Shown here one piece after another: positions 12,301 to 27,300 of a DNA stretch of 64,000 nt. The position numbers and the translations under genes were made by a program. Positions within the stretch are counted from its first letter, which is position 1; each line of letters starts with the position of its first letter. A model generated the notes under the pieces. The model had not been told where the DNA came from and made no database searches. It saw nothing but the letters and a program-made list of their open reading frames with translations. This DNA comes from Siphonodentalium dalli. Its lineage: Eukaryota > Mollusca > Scaphopoda > Gadilida > Siphonodentaliidae. The stretch lies in NCBI GenBank assembly GCA_032622095.1, contig CP136061.1:44151797-44215796 (forward strand). Direction: 5' to 3'.

Positions 12301-15300
12301 AAAAAGGGTCATAACTCCTTTAAAATTAATCGGATCAAACCCATATTCGAACTCGATCTGTATTTTGGGCTGTGAAACTCACATACCAAATTTGGTTCCA
12401 ATCAGATAAAAAATGTTCGAGTTATGGCAGAATGCGTGAATTCTAAGTAAAAAAAGGGCCATAACTCTGTAACAAAATCTCGGATCAAACCCAAATTCGA
12501 ACTCGATCCGTATTTTGGGCTGAGAAACCCATATACAAAATTTGGTTTCGATCGGATAGAAAATGTTTGAGTTATCGCATTACTCGTAAAGTGTCTACGG
12601 AGAGACAGACGGACAGACAGACAGACAGACGGACGAACGACGAGTGGTCAATCCGGGCAACGACACTATGTTTACCATACTATGGTATGGGTAAACATAA
12701 AAAATGTTTGAGTTATGGCAGAATTAATTAATTCTAAGTCGAAAAAGGGCCATAACTCCGTAAAAAAAACTTGGATAAAACCCATATTCGAACACGATCT
12801 GTATTTTGGGCTGAGAAACTCACATACCAAATTTGGTTCCGATCAGATAAAAAATGTTTGAGTTATGGCAAAATTCATGAATTCTAAGTCGAAAAAGGGC
12901 CATAACTCCGTAAAAAAAAGTCGGATCAAACCCATATTCGAACTCGATCTGTATTTTGGGCCGAGAAACTCACATACCAAATTTGGTTCCGATCAGATAA
13001 AAAATGTTTGAGTTATGGCAGAATGCGTGAATTCTAAGTCTAAAAAGGGCCATAACTCTGTACAAAAAAGTTGGATCAAACCCATATTCGAACTCGATCT
13101 GTATTTTGGGCTGAAAACCCCATATACAAAATTTGGTTTTGATCAGGTAAAAAATGTTTGAGTTATCGCATTACACGTAAAGTGTCTACGGACGGACAGA
13201 CGGACGGACAGACGGACGGACGGACGGACGGACGGACGGACGGACGGACGGACGGACGGACGGACGGACGGACGGACGAACGACGAGTGGTCAATCCGGA
13301 CAACGACACTATGTTTACCATACATGGTATGGGTAAACATAAAAAGGGTAAAGTGGCGATAGTCATTCAATGTATTGCTTGCATGCATTTTTGTTGCTTT
13401 GACATTCAACAGATCTCTAATATATGCATGTTTGATACCATCATGCATGGGAAAGGCTGCCCTCTATGTTAATATACACAAAGCTTTCATTTGACCTAAT
13501 CCATAGACATACAAGCAAGATAACTCATGCCCATAATTCTGAGCATAAAGCTGTTAAAGAAGAGTAAAGGGATGGGACTCGGTCGAAACAGCACAATCCC
13601 AACAGATATTCCAAGCTGCAGTGGACCGAGAAGACTTGGGTCTAGGCTACAGGGTGTGCCTATAGTTTCAAATTTGAATTCACGTTTTTTAAATAATTTC
13701 GGAAAATATTTATGGCTCCCACCTAGAGGTCACCCGAAGATCCATATAAAGTTTGGTGATGATCAGATGAGGCACGTGTCCTGCAGGGTGTGCCAAATGA
13801 TTTAGCCATATAAATAGTATAATCCTAGATGGCTGTTGGCGGCCATATATTTGAACAAAATTCGGAAAATTTCAACGTCTTCCATCTAGTGGTCACTCAG
13901 AAGATACATATGAAGTTTGGTGATGATCGGACGAGGGATGTTGTCTGTATGGTGTGCAAAAGTTATAATATTGTTGAAGGATCATGGATGCCTCCACAGA
14001 TGAAGGACGCCAACCCATGGCAATAGCTCAAACTTGACATTGACTAGAGCTAATAATAGGAACCACAATAGTTTCATTCGGAAATCAAATTTACATGCAG
14101 CGCATTTGCAGTATGGAATCACCAAGGTTTGCCGAATTCCCTGATGTCGTGCGAATGTTCACAAATTAGCGACAAATTTGGTGTATGCTTTCCATTTATA
14201 AAGCATGTCGGCCTTTATTTGACTCAAGTTTGTCGTTTATTGTGTATAATAGATGAGATATTATGATATAGACATCATATGTCAATTTAGGCTAGCATGA
14301 CCAATATTACCAAATAATTTATAGAGAGTTTTGTGTCATGATCATGTGCATAGCGGGATAGCATCACCAAATTCACCCTCTGGGGACCTCATTCTGCATG
14401 ACCTTATCTGTTATGGGAGACATAGACTCAGATTGAAGTTCCCAAATAGTGAATATTGTGATGTACACCCATTGGAAACCTCGATTATTAGGGACCTGCG
14501 AATATTCGAGATTCGATTCGATGTCGATATCGGGCACCCGATTCGAGATCGACAACGAATCGGTCTGCTGATTCGGATATTTTTTAATCAGTGTTATTTT
14601 GGTGTAGTCTCGTTTTTTGCGTCTAAATAACATATGCCAAATGACCTGAACTAGCAAAAATTGAAGCACAAGGTTGCCGAGTTAGCCAACGTAGGTAATT
14701 TTGAATGTATGCCGTTCAGAATAGACTTGCATTATGCAAAATTATGTGCTTCGATCGCAACCTGCGATCAATCGCCGCATATATTTGTAATATCTGAAAT
14801 TCAATGTCAGCCGCCATTACGAGTGACAGAACATAGATTGGAAGGAACAGAAATGGTGAGAAACCTTAGAACAATCGGTCTATTACATTCTTAAATGGAC
14901 ATCATCATGTGCGACTATTATTTGCGACACTGCCGGCAGAATTCCTATAAATTTCCTACTTTCAGTTTCTGTTTCCGGGAAATCGTGCGTGCTGAACCAG
15001 GTTTCGATCCGTTGAATCTTGTTCATAACATTTAACACTTGTAATTTGTGTCTGTTTTCTGGGACCCCCTCCGTGAAGACAACTACTGTGAATATGTGAT
15101 GTATGTGTTTGATCTATGGTGGGGCAGACAGATTGACAGATAACTACTATTGGTATGGGACTACAACAATTATATAGCTGAACGGTGTACCCATGTCCAC
15201 TTGTGTTAAATCTTTATTATCTTTATTAAATAATGTAGACAAGTGACTTCCATTCCATGAGGTTTGTTATACGTTGATTGAACTGTCTTTAAGTGTCTTA

Positions 15301-18300
15301 CTGTCACTTCTTGTGTCATGTTCGCCATGACACACCAAGATAGAAATTCAATGCAACATATCCCAAACCCTCCACGAGACAGAGTGATTTGCTATGTCAT
15401 GATTTTCCTAAAAAAAGACACAAGTTCCAACGGATGTTTAAGGAGATTAAAGTTGTTATATAGTATCTAGTGAAGTTTGCAGTTTTTTGTCACGAGACAC
15501 CAAAATACACAATGTCAATCACTAGCTGATTCGATTCGAGATTCGAATTCGATGTCGATATCAGGAAGAAGATTCGATTCGAGGCCAAAATCCACGATTC
15601 GCAGATCCCTATCGATTATGCAATCTGTCGTCTGCCAATTTGGGGATATAGAGAAACTAAACTAACAAAGAAATAGAATCTAAGTTTCTATAGAAATTTT
15701 ATAATAAAGAATCTTTCCAGAGAAAATGAGGCATAAGCAGAGTGAGGCCCCCAGAGGGTGAATTTAGTGATGCCAGCCTGCTATGAGAGATAGCGTCACT
15801 AAATTCACCCTCTGGGGACCTCATTCTGCAAATGACAGGCACACTAAACTCAGGCTTGTTTGTGTGTTGTGACATATTGCAGATACATCAATCCTCTTTC
15901 ATCATCATTTTGTGCAAAATTTGCAATAATTGATGTTAAAATATTTACACTGACGATATAGTCATTGAATCATATATTCGAAGCGCCCTAACCATTAGAC
16001 AAATGGAATCTTTAAAGTATCTCGCCTTCAATACTATTTTTGGAAGATACCTACCACAACAGTTCTGCCAATGATCGAGTTTGGACCAACCAGGGTGATA
16101 ATACTGTCTTCTATATTTATATCAGCTACACCCGCGGCATTAGCATCCACATTTCCTAAATCACCAACATGGCTAAAAAAAGAAATATCAATAGATATCG
16201 AGATCCCAGCTTGCATTATATTCCATTATTGTTTCTAAGCCCAGAGGCAGTTTCAAAGCCCAGAGGCAGCCTGAAATTAAAGGTATGCCTGCTTCTGATA
16301 CTAAGTACATCACAGTCTGGGTTCAGGGATCAAAACAGACTATATATACCACATAAAGACTTATTGAAGTCAATGAATTAAAACAAATTGGGCGTTTATG
16401 CTTTGACGGCTCGGGAGTTCAAATGAAATTTTAGTGCACTTTTCCCCATATTATAATATTCCCAATTTCAAAGGATTTCAGAGACATATTTCATTGTCTT
16501 TAAAAGATGCTTCTGCTAAAACCCAGCTTTGATGTGCGGAGTGTTAGCCAGGTAGCGACATATTGTAAAATGTTCACGAACCAGGCATGCTTAAATTATC
16601 TGGAATTAATAACTGCTGAATGATTTCATTGCTGATTAGAATTGTTACAACTTGAACAAAAGGCACAATTAATTTAACAATTTACAATCTACAATTTATA
16701 GCATTTTTCCGGAACCGATCTAAAAAATAGCATGGGAAAAACCAATGCCACAGAATGGCCCACATTGTGATAATATCATTAGTCAACAAAGAGCTATGTC
16801 ATAGGCTGTCTGAAACTTTGTTCAGTGTAAATAAAGAGCCCCTATATGTAAGTTAATCCCCATTATTACAAATAATAAACAACCCCATTATATTTTAAGG
16901 GTTTTCAGGCCTAGAAAAAAGTTTTGAGAATATTATCTCAAAGACAAAAGACTGCTATAAACGGATTTTACAGCTTACCGAACTTTATCTGTAGGTCCAC
17001 CATGCTCCAACCCATGAGGATTGAAGTGAGCACCAGCGCTGGTGCAGCCTATAATACAATATAAATGTTGAACACATGTTTCCTAAATAAAAAAATAAAA
17101 CTATTAAAAAAAAAAATATTTTATTTTATTTTGTAACATATATTTTTTAAATTGAGCAAGGAGTTCAATCTGATTTTTTTTTTTTTTTTTTTTTTTTGGA
17201 GTTGTGTCCCTGGCTCCACCCACATTTGACCCAGTGACCTCATTTAAACAAATCTGAACCCCAGTCACCCAACTACCCTTCATACCAAAAATGAACCCAT
17301 TTGGCCTGATCTTACTTGAGAAGAAGACGTTTTAAGAATTACTATGGAGGGACAGAGTTATGGCCCTGGCTTCGCAACTATTTGACACAGTGACCTGATT
17401 TGAACAAACCTGAATGTGAGTCACCTAGGGAACATCAACACCAAATATGAACCCATTCGGTCTTATGGTTCTGGAGAAGATGTTTAAAGAATTGTTGAGA
17501 GATGGACGGACGAGGATTGATGACTATAGCCCCACTGGAGACTTCATCTCAGGTGAGCTAAAAACTAAGTAAACACAATAGGAAGATACTGTACAGTTTT
17601 TAAAAAGAGCGATGCTGGGCGTGGCAAAATACACCCAGTGTGCTTTTATGAACTGTACACAAACAGACAATGGAAGTGACACTAAATTAACCTCAAATAT
17701 TGATAATTCTAATTCAAAAAGTACCATAAGTCAGTAAAAAGTATTTGGACGAAACCCATAATTGAACTTGACCTGTATTTTGGTCTGGAAAACACCAATA
17801 CCAGATATGGTTCTGATAAAATAAACCAAACTAAAGTTATCATTCGGAAAGCAGCGTGGCTGCAAATCAAGTGTCAATGTATAATGTGGCTTATGGTTGC
17901 GCATGTGAAGTAGTCAGCAGATTTGTTCAGCCCTTCATTCACAATCTAGAGTGTTCACCTGATTAAGAAAAATATTAGATATTTGTAAATATGTCTGGGC
18001 TTAGATTAGGTTATAATTAGGCTTATGCAGATGGCCAGACGGCTAGACGGATGGCCAGATGACTGGCAAGGAGTGGACGGCTAGACAGACGGATGATGGA
18101 CAAGCAGGGCTCAAAATACATTTCATTTTGCAAGAATCAAATGCCGAATCAAGTTAGTCATAAAGCACTGAAATTGGAAAAGTTTTGCAAGAATCATTAC
18201 GAGAATCGATTCGGTGATTCTCGTTGAATGTTAAGGCCTGGACAAGGAGTAATGCTGGGTCATGTACGTTTTTCACACCGAGGTAAGTCTACATGGCAAA

Positions 18301-21300
18301 AATATTGTCTCAAGCTTGTTAGCAGAAACATTCACTGCATGATTAGTGTGGTTAAATAGCATTACCACTCATAGATTGCCAGGCCTTAACCCTTTACCCA
18401 ACAAACCGGCCAAATAAAGCTTCAACAGCCTAAAATATCTTCGGTCTGTCTCAATAGAACCATACAAATATGGATATCATTGGAACCGGCTCCTTGACCA
18501 CATTGTGAAGGTTACAGTTATGCCCTGTGCCAATGCATTCTCTTATATATGCGAGTCGACCATAGGTCGCCTCGCATATATAAGAGAATGCATTGGCCTA
18601 AAAAAAAACTTTTTTTAACACTTTTTACCATTTTTTCTTACATTCTTTAACAATTTTATAATTTTTAATGTGTTAAGCCAATGCATTCTCTTATATATGC
18701 GAGGCGACCTATGGTCGTAAGCAATGTTTCGCCTGGGAAAATGATTTGAACCTAAGTATGTTCAAGTCTAATACAAACAGATTTTGAAAAAGTTAAAGAC
18801 AAAGCCACATCACTGGTCCTTTGATCGAGCATGAAATGGAATCTCGCATAGAAAGTGACGAAATAAGTAATCATGTTTACTCTGAAAGCTATCAGTTATT
18901 ATGTACCAAATGATGTCGATTGCTATGAAGTCCGCATGTTTCACGTACCCTATTTCTGACTAATTCTGACTTAGTTCGCATTTGATGTTGCCATGCGGTG
19001 CTGTGCGTAACTGGCGTTATCATCAAGGTGCAAAATCATAATATTTGTATATGACTGCCACGTTTCAGTCCCGCCTTTACTCTGATGGACTTTTTAACTA
19101 TCAAATCATGTGTTGTGAACTTTCAGGAGTTGGAACAGTTAAAAAATTGAGTGAAGGTTATAGATACTATCATACAAGATCAAGAAAAGTGTGCCAGTCA
19201 TATACGAAATATGAATATTTTGAGCTGGTCAATGGCCGTGTCTGTGGACTTATTTTGCACCTTGCTCATTGTGGCATTATTTTTGAGAGAATGAGCGACT
19301 TATCTCTGACTGACAGCACCACATGCCAACAAAAACAGAGCCTACAAAAAGGGCACTTTTCCGCAAAAAAAAAGGGTATTTTCTCCGCAAACTCGGGGAA
19401 AATAACCATAAATTAATTGTGCCAAAATCCCTATTTTAATGGTATTTGTCGGTTTTTATGGCCGTTTTGTGATAAAATTGACAAAAAATTAATATTCCTT
19501 GTGAAATTGGTGGTATTTGGACCAAAAAAGTCACATTTTGCTATAAAAACACGAGATTAAACACACAAAAAGCATTTTCTGTCTCCAGAAAAAGGGCAAA
19601 TCCTGCACCCGCTCGCCCCCTTTGGTCAAGGGCAGGGGGGTCAGCTGCCCCCTCTGCCCCCCTCTTCCGGCACCCCTGCAAGCCAACATCAAATGAGAAT
19701 TACATCAGCATTATACAGGACTTTGGGACATTCAACATGCAGTTTGTAGCTACATTATTTGCAACCTCATAACTGATTGAGTGAAGTCAGTGAACGTGAT
19801 TACTCATTGTCACTTTTTCTTTGAGATTTCATTTCATCTTCGATCAGAGGACCAGTGCCTCAGCTAATCCGTTGTCATCAATAACTCTTCAAAACCATTT
19901 GTAAAAGACTTGAACAAATTTGGGTTCACAAAATATATGCGCAAAAATTCGCTTAGGCCAGTTGCTCGAAAGAAAGAAACCCTTGTGCTAGATTTCCAGG
20001 CCTGCGAAATAACAAAACATACCTACATGGACAATTATGTCAGACCGGTCTTGTCAATATAGCATTAATGTTTGGTTTCTTATATGGTAACTCGTAAATT
20101 TGAGAATGTTCCAATCTTGTCAGTCAGAACTTTTGAATCGGCCAACCTGCAAAGTGGTGCAATATTCCTGAAATTTATTGTAAGGTTTCTCGATATGTGT
20201 GAACAAGATAAATTTTTTCTTGGTCGTTAAGTGGTACCAGTAGCCAACTTGAGATGTAGCGTATTGTTTAGAGTTAGGCCAAAGAGAAAAGATAGTATGT
20301 TTCCGATAACGGAGTGAAAAAATTAGGGTAGGTAGGTAGGGAATTTTTATTTTTATATTTTTTATCCAGCTGCAGAAATATTGAATTACCTCGACCGAAA
20401 ATGACATAAAATGCCAACTTGTGTTGTGGGGAAAGTATTACTTGATAAACACAGCACTAGGAAATATACATTAAGATTGATGAAAGATCAAACTTACTTC
20501 ATGCTTAAGTATGTTATTTATTATTTGGCTATAAACTTGGTATGAGATTGATGTCACTAAGAATTTTACCCATAATACCGCCATTATACCATACTTGTAT
20601 TGTGACCACTGCATCCCATTGTCTAGAGGTAGCCAGTGCACCCAACCTACCATGCCTGGTTTCTGGAAACAGTAGCTGTACCCCTAACATATGTGGTCAT
20701 AACCTATATACATGTATATATACAGACACACACACACCATGTCTGTTTATAGTGTTCCTACCGGTACTCTCAGGCTCCAAATAAAAGTGCACGCCCAAAT
20801 AATAGTACACAGGAAAAATTCCATTGAAAGTTAATAACAGTGCAGACCCAAATAATAGCACAGGGGAAACTGAGCAAAACATCAACTATAGTTAAAAAAA
20901 TTATAGTACATGTAGGTCAAGCATAGGAATCAACATAGTATGTGTCATGTAGAGTTTTATTCGATATTTAAATGTTCACATGTATGCCATATACTTGAAT
21001 ATGTACATGCCTAAAATTATAAGCTCAACAATTTGGTATCAGAATAATATAGAAATCTCAATTTTCATACCCTCAAAATTAATAAACTTGCAGACTCAAA
21101 TAAGCACTGTGCAGGGGGGGGGGGGGGGGGGGGGATTTCCCAAGAAAATAATAAATGGGCATGCATGTTTATTTGGAACTCATGAATATGTTCCATAAGT
21201 CCCAAACAAGGCATACAGGTAAAAGCAGGCATGAGATCCACTCTCTTGAAATTAAAATTGCAAGATTCATGCCTATCAATCCACAACCCATCACACACAT

Positions 21301-24300
21301 GTGGCTTTTGAGACATCTGTCACTTATCACAGGCTTATGTTAGAAACCATGTGTTTTGCACATTAATGATTATCAATATTTATGAGCATTGGCGGTAAAA
21401 ACAAAATTTTGACTTTTTCTCAAAGTATCAATAAAAAGATTAGGGTCGGCGGGTTATTTTTAGGGTCGGTCGATGTATCGATACATTTCCCCATTAGTAT
21501 CTTTTTTCTTTGGCCTTACTAAACTCACCATTCGTATTGTCACCGAACTCGTGAATATGGAAGCCATGTTTTCCTTCTTCCAACCCACTAATCGATCCTG
21601 TTACATTCACTGGAGAATCAGCATTCTGAAATGTAAGACCTCTGTTATAATGATATTCCCTGCCTGAATATTTGGTTGAATCCATGCTACTGAACGTCGG
21701 ATTGAAATAATACCGAAAAAGTATGGTCAAGTCTGCAAATAGAGTGTCATTAAATTCACCCTCTGGGCACCTCATTCTGCTTAGACATCAACTGCTATGG
21801 GAGACCCATACTCTTCGGCTCCAAATAAAAGTGCAGGCCCAAATAATAGTGCAGGGGGGAAATTCCATTGGAAGTTAATAAACGTGCAGACCCAAATAAT
21901 AGTGCAGGGGGAACTCTGAGCAAAACATCCAACATATTAACGATGGTTAAACAAAGTATTTTTATAATATAGGAATAAGTATCAATGTATAAGAATCAAC
22001 ATAGTATGTGTCATGTGATGTTTTATTCAATATTTAAATATTCACATGTATGCCATATACCGGTACATGTACATGCATAAAGTTATACCTGTAAGCTCAC
22101 CATTTTGATATGAGAGTCATATAGAAATCTAGAGATTGTGCTGAAAAAGCCTGAATTCAATTTTTATAGCCTCAAAATTAATAAACGTGCAGACCCAAAT
22201 AAGCACTGTGCAGGGGAGATATTACCCAAGAAAATTATAAACGTGCATGTATGTTTATTTGGAACCCAAGAGTATGTAATGCAGTGAGTAATGCTCTAAA
22301 TAATCGACTCCTTAACCACAGCAGAGTTATGGGTAATTTTTCAGGATTTAGTCGGAAATATGGCTTGTTGCCATCGGAAAGCTCTCACTGAGAGCTTTCC
22401 GATGTATGGCAACAAGCCATATTTCCGACTAAATAATGGCTTTTTCTCCAATATCCTATAAATGCGGGCTTCACATTTGACATCCAAGATGGCTGCTGGT
22501 GCCATTTTTTATTACAAATTTCAGAAAAAATTGATGGCTCCCCATCTAGTGGTCAGCGTGAAGTTCCATATGAAGTTTGGTGATGGTCGTATGAGGGAGG
22601 TGGCCTGCAGGGTGTGCCGAAGAATTTAGTCATACAGAGTAAAATACAAGATGGCCATGGCAGCCATGTTATTCAACGAAATTCGAAAAACTTTGATCTC
22701 TGCCATCTAGAGGTCACTCCGATGATCCGTATGAAGATTGATGATCAGATGTGTTCTTCCACATGTTTTACTGTTTTGTTCAATTTGTTAATTGTTCTTC
22801 ATGTTTTAACCATACTTTCTCTGCTGCAGTTTTCTGTTCTAATAACTCTTTCTGCTTGTTAGGCGATAGTTTTTTTGTTTTTCTTCATAATCTTTCACTT
22901 TGTTTTCAGTTTTTCTAATGCATACTTCCACTTTTTGTTCAGTCTCTCCTCTGATTAAATCTAACATATCTTCACTTCTTTTTAATCACTTCTTTTTTTC
23001 TTTGAACAGAATTTTCCTTTTCGTTAGTTGTTTCTCTAATTCATCTTTATGATTAGCTGTTTTTGCGCAATGTTTCATTTCGAACGCATCAAACTGAGCA
23101 TCGACTATTTTCGTTATGATAGTTTCAATATTGCAAAGTCTGTCTGCAAACAATCTAGATCATGCCATGAATCTCTACTCTGGCTGACGCCCGTAGAGAT
23201 CATATTCCACCAGTACAAAACCTTGGAACTTTTAAGTTTTCACAGGGAAAGTTGTAAAAATAAAGCGAGGAATATATTTCTTAGTTATTTTCTTTTCCTT
23301 AATAATGTAATTCACTGTAGGCGAATGTCTCAACTCGAAATTTCACGATTTAAGTGACTTTGTGAGAGATTTTGCTTTGCGTCGCTTACAATTATGGAAT
23401 TTCTCCTGTGTAATTAATTCAATGTATATTGCGATATTGGGCCTATTGGCTCACAAAAATCACAGAAAAGCATGCAATTTTGAGTTGGAACCTTCACCTG
23501 CAGAGAAGTATATTATTAAAGAACAGATAACTAACTAAGAAATATATTCCCTGCATTATTTTTTTGACTTTATAAGGTTCCCTGTCAAACTTAAAAAAGT
23601 TTCCCAGGTATTGTACTGGTGGAATGTGATCTCTACGGTGTTAGCAAGAGTAGAGATTCATGCCATGATTTACTAAAAATCCTGATATAATATCTCAGGG
23701 ACATATCCAGGCTGGTTTTCATACCGTTTACCGGTTTGGGACGCCCAACAAAAAATTGAAATAGTTTTTTTCTATTCAGGTCCCAATTCATATCATAGTA
23801 AGATACAAAACATTTATATATTTATATATTTATATATATTGACAATTTTAGACATTTAAGTTTACAAAAAGATTTAAGTTAAACAGTTGGAATCATACTG
23901 TAAGGTATGTTTGACTTTATCTAGCTTTCATCTGTGAAAACTTCAAATAGTTTGAGCTTAGGTTTGTTATCATTCAGGCTTCAGACTTCAGTATTTCAAT
24001 CAAATTCAAGTGAAATTACACAATACAGTACAGAAACAGTGACCATTTGATCAAATCAACCTGGTTATCAGGTGGTGTCTCATAATACCAAGTGAATAAT
24101 TAACATAGAGATTAGTACTAATAGTACTAACTTAATAGACATTGTTTCTGCACTAATAGTATATTATGTACTGTACTAGTATGTGTCTGTCACTTGAATT
24201 TTAGAAGATAGCCTATTATATGAATAAAAGGTCAGCCAACCACAGTGTTCCCCGAAAACGTGGCAAGTCGATGCCGCTTTGTTAAAGAAATAAAAAAAAA

Positions 24301-27300
24301 GTCCAAAAGGGTTAATAACTCCGTAAAAAATTTCCATCATCTATATACATGTTGCACATCTCCAATATGTGGGTAACAATACTCTGAAGTTTCAAATATC
24401 TATGATCAAAAATGTAGAAAAGTCGAAAAGGGTTAATAACTGTCAAAAAATAAAATAAAATTCCCTCATCTATATACATGTTGCACATCTCCAATATGTG
24501 GATAACAATACTCTGAAGTTTCAAATCTCTAGGCTGAAAACTATAGGAGGAGTTGATTACACCATGAAGGTACCCTCATACTGAAAATTATAAAATATGT
24601 TGAAACGGGTTAATAACTCCCGTCAAAAAATAATTTTTCCTTCATCTATATACATGTTGCACATCTTCAATATATGGGCAACAATATTCTGAAGTTTCAA
24701 ATCTCTGGGATGAAATCTGTAGGAGGAGATGATTACACCATGAGTGTGATGGACGGACGAACAGACGGACGGAGCCCGTTTCTATAGTCCCCCAAAAATA
24801 AATTTTTCGGGGGACAAAAATTTGAGTTATGACAGCATGTGTGAATTCTAAGTCGAAAAAGGGCCATACCTCAGTTAAAAATAGTCTGATCCATATTCGA
24901 ACTCGATCTGAATTTTGGGCTGAGAAACTCATGTACAAAATTTGGTTCCAATATGTTAGAAAATATTTAGAGTTATTGCACCATGTGTAAAGTGTCTATG
25001 GACAGAGACAGATGGACAGACAGACAGACCGACGAATGGTCAATCCGGACATTGACACTATGTGTACTATACTATGGTATGGGTATACATAATAGGCTTC
25101 TTTTTTTTTAAATTCAAGTGAGAAACATATATATAATATAGTGCAGAAACAATGTCTATTAAGTTAGTAAATGTCTTACATGTATGTCAATATATATAAA
25201 TGTATTTGTATCTTGTAAAAATTCTTATGATATGAATTGACCTGAATAAAAAATATTTAAAAAAAAATTTTGGGCACCTGGGGTCGTGTTCACCAAGTGG
25301 GTCTATTTTATAAACCAGGAAGTTTATTTGGTAGCAGCTGAATGCACAAGGTATCTTCGCTATAGCGTTAATGACACATGCTGTCGATGATGTGATTGAC
25401 CCAATCTATCAGATTTGCCATTTGTATTTGCCAATGTATTGTGACTAAATCGCAAGCACTAACTGGCCACAATCCACATGCATAGTGGTATAAGATTGCA
25501 AGGACTCAGAGGGCCAGGGTGTATATTTGCGCAGAATGAGTTTCGATGACATAATTGAGGTTTTCAAAATGGCACAGCATGAGGAAGAGGAAAAACCAAA
25601 ACAACATCTCAGTAAAATTATTAAGGGACATGTCCAACCCACTAGAAGAATCAGTGACGTGGCTAGAGGGTCTCCTTTGTGTGGGTGCCCACATTGATAA
25701 TTCCTGCAACACCCCTTCATCCAGACCAAACACACGTTTGCACCCTGTGGTCACAAGCCAGAGGGATCAACATATTCTACTGGGCGAACCATGACTGTCC
25801 AATATGCAGGGCTCAAAATGCATTTAATTTTGCGAGAATGAAATGCCGAAATCAAGTTAGTCATAAAGCACTGAAAATTGAAAAGTTTTGCGAGAATCGT
25901 TACAAGAATCGATTCGGTGATTCTCGTCGAATCTTAAGGCCTGAATATGAGAATTGTTTTATATCCGACCTGAAAATTGTAATAAATATCTAACATCTAG
26001 TTGTCTAGCTCCACATAATCGCAAGGCCATGGGGAGGGATGATCAAGATATACTGGAGTGTCCGTAGTTTGACTCGGTGTGAGAACATTTTGAAATAGGA
26101 ACATGAAAATTGCAAAAATCCTAGCATCTAGACTGGCCTCAAGCTTAATTTCCAAGTTTTGGAAATTTCCAACCTGACCAGACCTGACACCCCCTATATA
26201 AAGGTTGAACAAAAATGAATAATTAGCAATTTTTGACTGGCCACAGGAGAGGAAGCAGGACATAAGCTTGCCAAGTGTTGGAAATTTCCGGTTTGGAAAA
26301 GAAAAACCGTATTGAAACCATGTGTAAAATACAAATTCAATATATCGTAACCGCAATTTTATCACCGCAAAAGACGGTTTCAAATTACAATCCAATACTG
26401 AGTTGAATACTTTAGCGGACCGCTGATTGAAAGCAGCCTTTATCGGTCGCTCCCACGTGATGTCTGTTGTCTTTTATTGTAACCAATGACACAATGGTTG
26501 TATTTTGGGCTGAAGTAGAGCGATGGAGTATCTTCCGAATTCAACCTGATAGCGGATTAGCGGTGTGACGTCACGAGCGATACTTCATCCAAACTTTTTG
26601 ACTCACGACTCGGCGGTATTTGTCGTTCAATTATATCTTAAAATTTGACTCAGGTTGACTGACAAATCCGTGACATTCATTCAACTAGCCCGCCATTGAG
26701 TATTTGCAGATGCAGAATATGACCCGCAGGTGTTGGTCGAAGAATATCAGCTCATATCACTTGGGACGTTACCTCGCTACCATCAACCACAATTTTAAAT
26801 ATAGTTGAGCTGCATTGTCTCCCTTCCATTTCACCTGGCTATTATTATTTCATTATTATGATAATAGATGAATAAAGTTCTTCCCCTTAACTAAATCCCG
26901 TGTTCAAAAGTTAATTAAAAATGTTCCGTAATTCATTGTGTGTGATAGACGGCAGACAGCCAAGAATGAACCATCTTGGCCCAATTCTACTAGGTCCTCT
27001 ATCAACCTATGAGCACGTGCTTAGCTATGACGTCACGGGAATGTGAATCGCGTGCTGAAATGTAAACAATGGGGTGATCAGGATAACGTGAGCCTGTAAT
27101 TCACTCAATGTTGTTGCGTATTCCAGAATACAGGAACTTTATACAATGGACACATGCCATTCTGAGAATAGTTTATCATTTACTGCCTGGCGATAGTGTG
27201 TAGGATTTTAATCCCTAATAACGAAAACCCGGTGTTATACATGTATCTCTCGTTTAAAATTTGATTTTACGTGATATTTTCAATAGTAAAATAATATTCA

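Noticed and set aside
13143-13472. ORFs on both strands with TDGRTDG or RPSVRPSV repeats
   Set aside because: Translation of the (ACGG)n tract in each frame; not proteins.
19045-19416. 123-codon ORF in SOD1 intron 2
   Set aside because: No domain, runs into low-complexity AAAAAGGG sequence; insufficient support.
25555-25794. ORFs around the GGTCTCCTTTGTGTGGGTGC block on both strands
   Set aside because: Higher GC but no recognisable motif or consistent frame; not called.
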